This document shows, one piece after another, positions 40,401 through 49,400 of a stretch of 64,000 nucleotides of DNA. The translations under genes and the position numbers were made by a program. Each line of letters starts with the position of its first letter. Positions within the stretch are counted from its first letter, which is position 1. Origin of the DNA: Gavia stellata (Eukaryota; Chordata; Aves; Gaviiformes; Gaviidae); contig NC_082620.1 in assembly GCF_030936135.1 (NCBI RefSeq), positions 4,402,001 through 4,466,000 of the forward strand, written 5' to 3'. A model generated the notes under the pieces. The model was given only the letters and a program-made list of their open reading frames with translations. It ran no database searches and had not been told where the DNA came from.

Positions 40401-43400
40401 GGAGGTTCAGGCTAGATATTAGGAAAAAGTTTTTTACTGAGAGAGTAGTGAAACATTGGAATAGGCTGCCCAGGGAGGTGGTAGAGTCACCCTCCCTTGG
40501 AGGTATTCAAGGAGCATGTGGATGTGGCATTGTGGGATGTAGCTTGATGGACATGGTGCTGTGTGGTGTTGGGTGGGTTGGTTTTTGGTGTGTTGTGGTT
40601 TGTTGGTGGTGTGTGGTGTGGGGTTTTTTTGTTGTTTTTTGTTTTTTTTTTTTAGGTTGGACTTGATCTTACAGGTCTTTTCCAACCTTAGTGATTCTGT
40701 GATTCAGAATGTGTTCCGAAGCTTTGGCTTAGGGACCAAATAATGCCATGGCCCTTTTTCAAGAGATGTCCCCAGTTCTATTTCTATTAGCCAAGGTGTA
40801 TTCTATTTATTTGGATGGATAAACAGAATATTTATTTGGAAATATTTGGTTAATGCTAAGGAGATCAAACCAAACTAGAAGTGAGACTTTTGTACATATT
40901 AAAATAGATTTTATTTCACTCGCTGGTTTAGTCCCAGCCAGAGTGATTCTTACACATCTTCAGAGCCTAAGATTTCATTATACGTTCCCATGGAGAGTGA
41001 AACTTCCACGGTTACGCTACTTAAACAATAAAGAATTGTTGGCAGTTAGCCACTGCTAGAAAGGACAAATTATGGGAAGTATCTGTGCTCTCACCAGCAT
41101 GGATAAGACATGGCTAACTACCAGCAGTAAAACTCAACTAGCTCACCTCATACTGGAAAAGTATAAAACATTAGCAGCTGTCTAGCAGACTGCAGTTAAG
41201 CTCTGGCACGCATACAATGGCAGTTCAAAACTGGATGAAACGGTTACCATCCCCATATATCTACCCTCCTCTTCTGAAAAGCTGATAATTCTTGGTGATT
41301 TAACAGTATGTTAAAGCAGCTTCTAAGTCTCAACACATTTTAGTGAGGCAATGAAATGGAAAACCGCTGCTGATTTCTGCTTATACTATGCCGAAAACCT
41401 CCGGTTTAGGAACTGAGCACATTTCTGTGCATTATTTAAAAGGATAGTTTGAGAAAAGCAAACACTTGGTACATTTAACTTTTCTGCAAGTCACCACAAC
41501 TATCAAACTTGCATATACCCTTGTCCGCTCTTTATACTGGGTGCCAGAAAGAAAACACCTTTGCTTTATTTTTAGTTTTTAGACTCACTGACACTAGTTA
41601 GCCCTTTCACTGTCCTAAAAAGCAGTGTTGCATTAGTCGCCACGTATAAACTTCAGGGGTCAACACCATCATTTTAAAAGCTTCTGATCAGTAGCATTAT
41701 TTCAAGATCTATTCATGCTTGGTCCGTATGATTCACACCAATGAAAAAATTTCAAAAGCAAGTTAATAAAGAACAAGCGTTCTTTGCAACACTAAAATTA
41801 TTCAGGTTTGAGTATAAATGAGAATGGTTTGATCTGTTTGCCTGGTTTTTAAAGCTGCAGCTATTCATAGCGTACCAAAGAATTGCAATGTAAAGCTCTC
41901 TAGCATCTCACCTGCTATAGCTTGCACTGCTACTCGCAGAAATCCTCGTACTTCTCCTTTCTCACTAACAACAGCTACTCTGTGAATAAGAGGCACCGGG
42001 TACAGCAGATTGCTCAGGTATACAAATGCTCTGGTAATAGGAAGGAAAGAAAACACAAATAGCATTAGGCAATCATCTGCAAAACCAGACTGCAGTATTT
42101 GGTTGGCTAATGGGACATTCAAATCTTCACACAGTCTAATTTACTCCATCTATTAGACCTGCATTGTGATCGTGTATCCATATTGTCCACTCAGGGCTCT
42201 GCAGCAGCGTCAGAGCTAAGTGAAGCCACAAAACGCTCTAAATCAGAGTACACTGGAGACACAGGGCTTGTATTAGTGAGTTACAAAACATATGAAGGGG
42301 ACAATTTAAGATGATGGCTTTATAGGAGGTGATTTTAGATGCATTACAGTTGTAAATGAAGCTGTTAGCAAGATGGCAGAAGTCTACTAAGGAACTACTG
42401 ATTATTAAGAATTGTTTGAGTTTTCCACCCCATAAGCATAGTTTGAAGTGATAAATTAAAAGGGAATTTATCTACTGTGTTCACACAGCCTCAAATATTT
42501 TACTGAACATATAAAAACACTCTTCAAAATGGATTGACTAAATGCTTTCTCGCTCTATGTTCATTTGATAACACTGTATACAGAGTAATCAGAAATCCCC
42601 AATAAACCATAAGTCATCTCTCAGGTTTCTTGGAAGATTCACTGAGTGTACGGATAGTGGAAGACTGACACATCTTCACAGCTAAATATCTTTAGGAGTA
42701 TTATATTTATTTCTTTAAAAAAAAAAAACACACCACCAAAACAAACAAGAAACCACCACAACAGTACTCTAGAGCAATCATTTAGATATTACAGTTTACA
42801 AAAGGAAAAGCAGCATTTAGGCCCACCACTGGATGATCCTGCCATACACTGACTTCTAAAGTTATATACAAGCAGGGTCTATTTTGGAACAGTAACTTAA
42901 CAAGTTTTATTGTACAGATTTTTAATCAGAAGTTAGACTAACGTTATTAAGTCATTTTATGTTTCTGCAATGAATTGTAAAAGTTCTTAAATCACTACAC
43001 TTCAGTGTGATTAGCTTGAGCAAAACTTGAAATGCTGAGAAGCCTAACAAGTCAGGTAAAGAATGGCTCTCAACAAGGGGAAAAAAATGGAAGGCTTTAT
43101 TTATTAAGTGAGCTGTTTCAGAGCTCAGAAGAGTACTGAGATGCATAGAAGTTTAACCAATAGTTTTAGCAGTCATTAAATTTAAAGTAACTAACCAATT
43201 ATGTATGTAATTTTATTAATTATGCATATTATACAAAACACCAGTCATTTGTTTAACTGGATTTCCTTCTTGCAGTCCTTCTTATTAGTCTTTATTATTA
43301 AGTATAATTAATTCCTCAAATTTATAACTGTTATTGATTAATATTCATAGGGAAAGTCCTGCATGACAGAAGAGGACTGAGAGAGAAATAAAGTTGTTTG

Positions 43401-46400
43401 CTGCCTCTGTCCGGAGACATCAGCTGTAGAATTTGTTCCGTGAACACAGCAAGACTGATCCGAACTCAATTCCTTGTGACACATAGCTAAGGACCAAAGT
43501 TAGAAAAGGTAAGTGTTTCTCCTTGGGTTCACATGCCCGTTCCCAGAATGAAGGAATGATCTTGAAATGACAAGGTAGTCAAACAGGTGTCAGTTGTGAA
43601 CCAAAGCGACAAAAATAATGCTACTAAAAAACAAAGTGGTGACAAAATGCAATAGAGAAGAGAATGATTAATAAGGCTATAAAAGTAGCAAAACAAAAAA
43701 TGAAGAAAAGCATACAACAACAAAAAAAACAACTGCAACGTAACACTTGACTAAGATTAGGATCTAATTCCTTTTCAGTCTGCTCCAAAGTGAGGTAAGC
43801 ACTGATAAAGCAGGGAAAGGGAGAAGAGACTAAATTTAAAGTAACAAAATGGGAAGTTTGATTTTTATTTTTTTTCTCTCCTCTAAGAAAACATTTTCAT
43901 TTTTAGCTTTGAAATTTCAGGTGGTACTCATTCGAGAAAGCAGCATGCCATCATACAAGGAAACAGTCCCTCACACTAACAAACTGGAATTGTTCACTTG
44001 GACTGGACCAGGGATGGAGTTCAGGAAGGTATCTAGTTATATGCTCAACACGAAAAACAAACGCAGTTTGAAAACCACATTTCAAGCTAGGGAGAACAGA
44101 CATTTTTCCCCAACACAAAGGAATCTAAATAGCCTTGTATTGATATGTATACAGTAAGAGACAGTTTCACTAATTAAAAGAGGCAGTCATTACAGAAGCC
44201 TTCCTACTTCAAAGCCAAACTAGTGAAAGCGAAAGCATTAACTGTATGAAAAACAAAAACATATTTTTATTTGCATGGCTAAAGTTCTGAAGCTGCTGTT
44301 CAACGTATGACAGCCAAAGCATTCAGCTTTATTAGCAACTACAAATTTTGTCGCCTCAGTAAAATGACAATCCCAAAGAAAAAAATATTTCTCATCTTCC
44401 TTAACTTCCTTCCATCCAGTCACCTAGCTCACTGGAATCACTTGAACTTAGAGAAAGAAAAGCACATAATGCAAAACGTTTTAAGCTTCCTGTTTGGTGA
44501 TGAAAATGCTGTATCTCTTCTGTAGAATGGAGAGCAATAGCACATTCGCTGTACAGAGAAAAGAGCTGGTTTATGCAGCAATACTGCCTTCCAGTACCAT
44601 TCCGTCTGCTTCGTCACAAGACAGTACCAAGTTAGGAGTGGATGAAATCTTAAGGTTATCCTCCTCCTCTTCCCACACCTGGGAGGACTCCCACTCCCCA
44701 AACATCCCATATGCAAGTGTCCCCCTGCACCTTAGCCCAGCAGACTGAAAGAGGGGGAGCTGTATTAGCAGAAAGATTGGTGAGGTAAAATGGCATACTC
44801 ACAACAAAACTAGAAATGAAATTCAAACACAATTTCTTCAAAAAATCAAACCAAAACCAACAGAACTCAGAATGATGACGGATATTTTTTAAATAAACAC
44901 AGCAATTCAAGATTTAAGTAAAATATCCCATAGTCGTCTCCCACCTCCCTTAAAAACATAGCAAATGCTTGATATGCCACACCATTAAATAGAATGAGCC
45001 TTAAAGACAGCCCAGCATGCCAGAAGAGATGGCTAAAGGGACCAGCTCTTTTTTGCCTTTTCTTTAATAGTTATAGTACAAATAAAAGACAGTCACAGCA
45101 CAGACAGAGAAAAAAATACTGCCATGCCCGAGGAGTTAGATAACTACATGATCAATTTCTCTTCCTCTCCTTTGTGACCTGGACTCATTATTGCTGACAA
45201 CACCCCTCTCAAAAAAGAAAAAAAATAATTAAAATTTATTTTATTTTTGTCCTACATATTCCACAACATATGAAACAGCTAAAAGTGTTATGGCATTTTG
45301 GTTTTGTTATAAATTGAACACTGCTTTGTGCTCAAGACAATATCTACGTAGATGGACGTACGCTCTGATACTTTTAAGTCTTACTGTTCAAAAGTAGAAT
45401 TCTCATGCTGGAAGACACTAAGGAATCAAAATAGTTTCTACTCAGTGGTGCTAAACAGTCTGACAGCTTTCTGCTGACAGAATCAGCACAACCGAATAAT
45501 GTAACAGGAATATAAACAGAACAGAATAGAAACCAACAACTAGGAAAAAGTCATTCAGCTGTCTACTCAGAGATCATACAAACTAAGTTTCATTCCTCAA
45601 TTTACAGCCCAAGTAGAGTTCCTTAATACGTGCAGCTTACATGGTGCAGGCTAGTACCCTTAACTGCTGCAGCTTCGTGTGTCTGTCTATAGAGACAGAG
45701 CTCAGTATTCTTTTTAATACATGGAAACGGGAAGCAAGTTGTGTAATTGCCAGGAAGCACGACTGTTTTCATTATACACTGTATTTGCTCAGCTTGTGTT
45801 GTGCTTCCTGAAGAGTTTGTGAAATGAAGATGAATAGCTCAACTTTTTCCCAAGCACTGAAGGTCCCGCTCTGAAAGAACATGCCCAACAGGAGAATACG
45901 CTGAGTATGCCAGCACTGTTAACAAGAAAGCAGTCCTAGCCATTGCAAACAGCGCACATATGCTTTAACTAGCTGACAGCCACTTCCATGCCAGTTAAGG
46001 TGGCTTTCCCAAACTGACCCTTGTGGATCAGATTAACCTGAAAGAATTACATTTTATAAAACACATTATCAGACATTGCACATAAGGGCACAAATTCACA
46101 GAGATCAAAGAGGACTAATGCAATTTCTTGCATCTTTAGTAACTGTAATTTCTGTTTCAAAGACCAGCTCAAGGAAGTTCCAAGTTTTAATCACAGCTTG
46201 TGAATAGGTCCACTAAAGACAAAGAATGAGGTTAGACAATACAGCTAAACTGATCTAAAAGCTTGATAAAGACTGACAAACTCAGTCCCCCATTTTTACA
46301 AATAATGCAATCAAGTTTCCTGCATTTGAGGAAACTGCAAAAAGATCCCACCTTCCTGACAACGAAGTCTTCCCTGCTTACAGTCACAGAAAATGGTAAA

Positions 46401-49400
46401 ATCAAGCTCTGGACCCTTCTCCTTTGTTCCTCCCTTCCACCAGCCATGGAGTCGTACCCCCTCTTTTGTACAACGCCTGTGGTAACCACCTCCCTTATTG
46501 TCTTAACATGTAGATTGGCTTACAGAGTGATCAAATAAGCGAAAAAGCATAACTGGGGGAGTGGGAGCAGAAGAGAGGGGAGCAGAGTCACTAAATAAAA
46601 TCTTTCTGTTTCTTGTCACAACTTAATACGTTTGAGCAAGACTATCTGTGAAGAAAGAGTGCAAAGTACTAAATTCTTCTAAGGCAACTTGGTGTCCTTG
46701 GGGTCTACGCCACAGACTGAGGTCTGATAATACCTTAATCATATCTAGATAGGCAAAATAGATAATACTCTAAAATACATTAAGCAAACTTGTTTCAGAA
46801 ATTCAAGCACAGTGGGGAAAGCACCAGTAAACACCACCAGCCAGTGAATTTTAATGATGATGAGCTTTGACTACGTAACGCTTGCTATTAAGAGTCATGC
46901 ATAATCTGAGAAGTCAAATCATCTCAAAGAATACTTTTTCTCATTCAAAAAGGGCCATTCTTCTTTATCCTCATGCAATCATTTCTCTTTGGACACAAGT
47001 TTTCAAAAAATGGATTTATTGGATTGGACTTAAAGACTTTCCACCATACTCTAAGATTCTCTTCTACGGAAAAAATTACATACTACAATACCATCTTAGT
47101 GATCTTGCAATGGCTAAACACAGCATTCTTATAACGCTTAAATACTGTACACAAGCAAAACCACATTCTTTCTATATTGTGGCAGTTATCTAGAAATAGA
47201 AATATATTTACTCACATGGTGGCATCTAAGGGTTATTTTCGCAATTAGTATTTAGGTCTTCATGGCCTCTGACATGGGAATTTAAAACTTAAACTACACT
47301 GATTCTCTGGGAATTCCAATTTATGTATACAGATATTTTGGCTGGCTTGACAGATATTCTGTGCAGCACAAGGCAAAGCCATTGCAGCCTACAGCAAGAG
47401 CTGGTCCCTTTTGGCCATTCTCACAGTAACCTCACCAACCTTCCCACTAAAATGAACCAAGGGGATCGGTCGTAAAACGGGTCGCGCCCATCATTGAAGA
47501 GGTCTGATCCCTCCTCAGTTCCAACGTCGGAGCCAGTATCATCCACAAAGGCCTCATCATCAAAGTCCTCCATCTCATCCTGCTGTTCATCAGCCAGTTC
47601 AGTGATGTCGGAGTCAGCCGTGGAGAAAGTGGGGGAGGGCGTGCGATCAGCAAGACGCTCATTCACGCAGCCATGGAATATGGGGGAGCTAGATATCAGT
47701 TAATGGAATACCAATTAACAGAGTAAGGGGAAAGAAGAATGCTTCATTTAACAGCCGTCTGTTGCCATCAGCACAGAGACCACCTGAACAACAAGCAAAG
47801 CCTTCAAAACATCTGGACTGAAATGAAACATAAGGGAAGGGATTGCTAACGAAGTCAGGAGAAAGAGCATCCTTGAACTGAGCAGAAAGCAAATGAAAAA
47901 TTAGTATAAACATGGTCGAACATACAGACATTGAGAACACTTCCATTTAACAGAGCTACAACTCTATTTCCAACACGTAGCATTTTTGTAAATAAAAGTA
48001 TTGTAAAGATGCAGCCGACATCAGGAAATATTAAAGAATCCCATCAGATATTAGGTATTTCCAAAGGGTATGACCAAGCTATTTGAACCACATATGTAAG
48101 TAAGGCCCTGTGCCACTTTTCCCCTCAGCTTCCGGTGTTCTTCATATTCTCACAGCTCTGCTCCAGTGACTTTAGATAGAACTTAGCTAGCTACCCTTTT
48201 TTAAAAATAAACTTATAAATTACTAAGGGTTCAGTCAGATCAGATTCTACAAGGTCACACCAGAAATGGCAACATTCTAAAGAGCATTTTCTGCTCTTCA
48301 CTATATTTTAAGTCTACCAGAAATCCCTGAAAGACAACACGCACAAATAACAGCAGTGGCCATACAGTTTATAACCACATTCAAAGTCAAAATTCATCCA
48401 GAACTGACAAGAGTTGCCAGTGTGCCAGCAGTTAAGATTATCGTCACATACCTTCCAACCAGCTTGAACCAATGAAAGCGATCGTAAAAGGGGTCACTGC
48501 CTGTCATTGTGCTTTCACTCTCATCCTGTGTATTAGATGCCATTTCCCCAGCTCTGTCATACATCTCACGCATCAGGTCCAACCTCTGCCTGCATAGAAG
48601 AGAGCAGGGTTAAAAAATTTCTTAAGAGAGTGAATAAAAAAAAAAGCAGAGAACACAAAGTGGGGTACACTGACTTCACTTATACCAAATTACACACAGG
48701 AAAGGGGAAATAAAGAACAGAGGAGTCTGTACCACTAAGTTTGGTACTGTACTAATTCTCTGACATGTTAGCAATTCTGGGGAAAATTTTGTAGGCTAAG
48801 CCCACTAAGCACGAGGCAAGGTCACTGCAGAAGCTTATGTAAATCTCAGATTTCATTCAAACTTCTAAATATTCTTCTTTCACATCTAATTCTGGCATAT
48901 TTTTTGCTTCCTTTTTTGCATCAGCCGATGTTGCTGAGTGATTTAGGCAGTTTTTTGCATTTCACTCCAAAAATGTTGGCATTTTGATTCAAAAGTGAAC
49001 GGATTCCATTATCCACTTTTATTTATTTATTTTATTGAATAGGACAAGTGTTTCACACTACAAGATCCTTCATTCAGAAGTTATTAGTGGAAAAAAGATT
49101 CTTTGGTCAGTACTTAGAGAATGGGGAAAAGACATATGTCTTTTGCCTATTTGCAAGAATATCATGAAAATAATTCAGATTACAGTCAGAATTTGTGTAG
49201 CTTCCATAGAAACAGAATCTTCTTTATTTAAGTTTTTTATTATAAATTATGCCCTATACTCCTAGGTTATATAAAAGCAGGTGGCAAGGAAACTTTTGCA
49301 GTGAAAGAAACCTGAAAAAATTAATGCAGAGAGATAATTAATGCAGAGAGAGCTGTGATTAGCCTTATTAGATTTAAAAAATAGAATCTAACCTCAAGTT

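Noticed and set aside
40151-40666. 171-codon plus-strand open frame
   Set aside because: Its middle is the decayed end of the CR1 ORF2 and its end is the G/T tract. The first part is chance intron sequence, so it is not a host gene.
44438-44910. Overlapping open frames of 84-92 codons on both strands in the 5.4 kb KIF1B intron
   Set aside because: No matching splice signals in phase 2 and no recognisable motif; consistent with chance.
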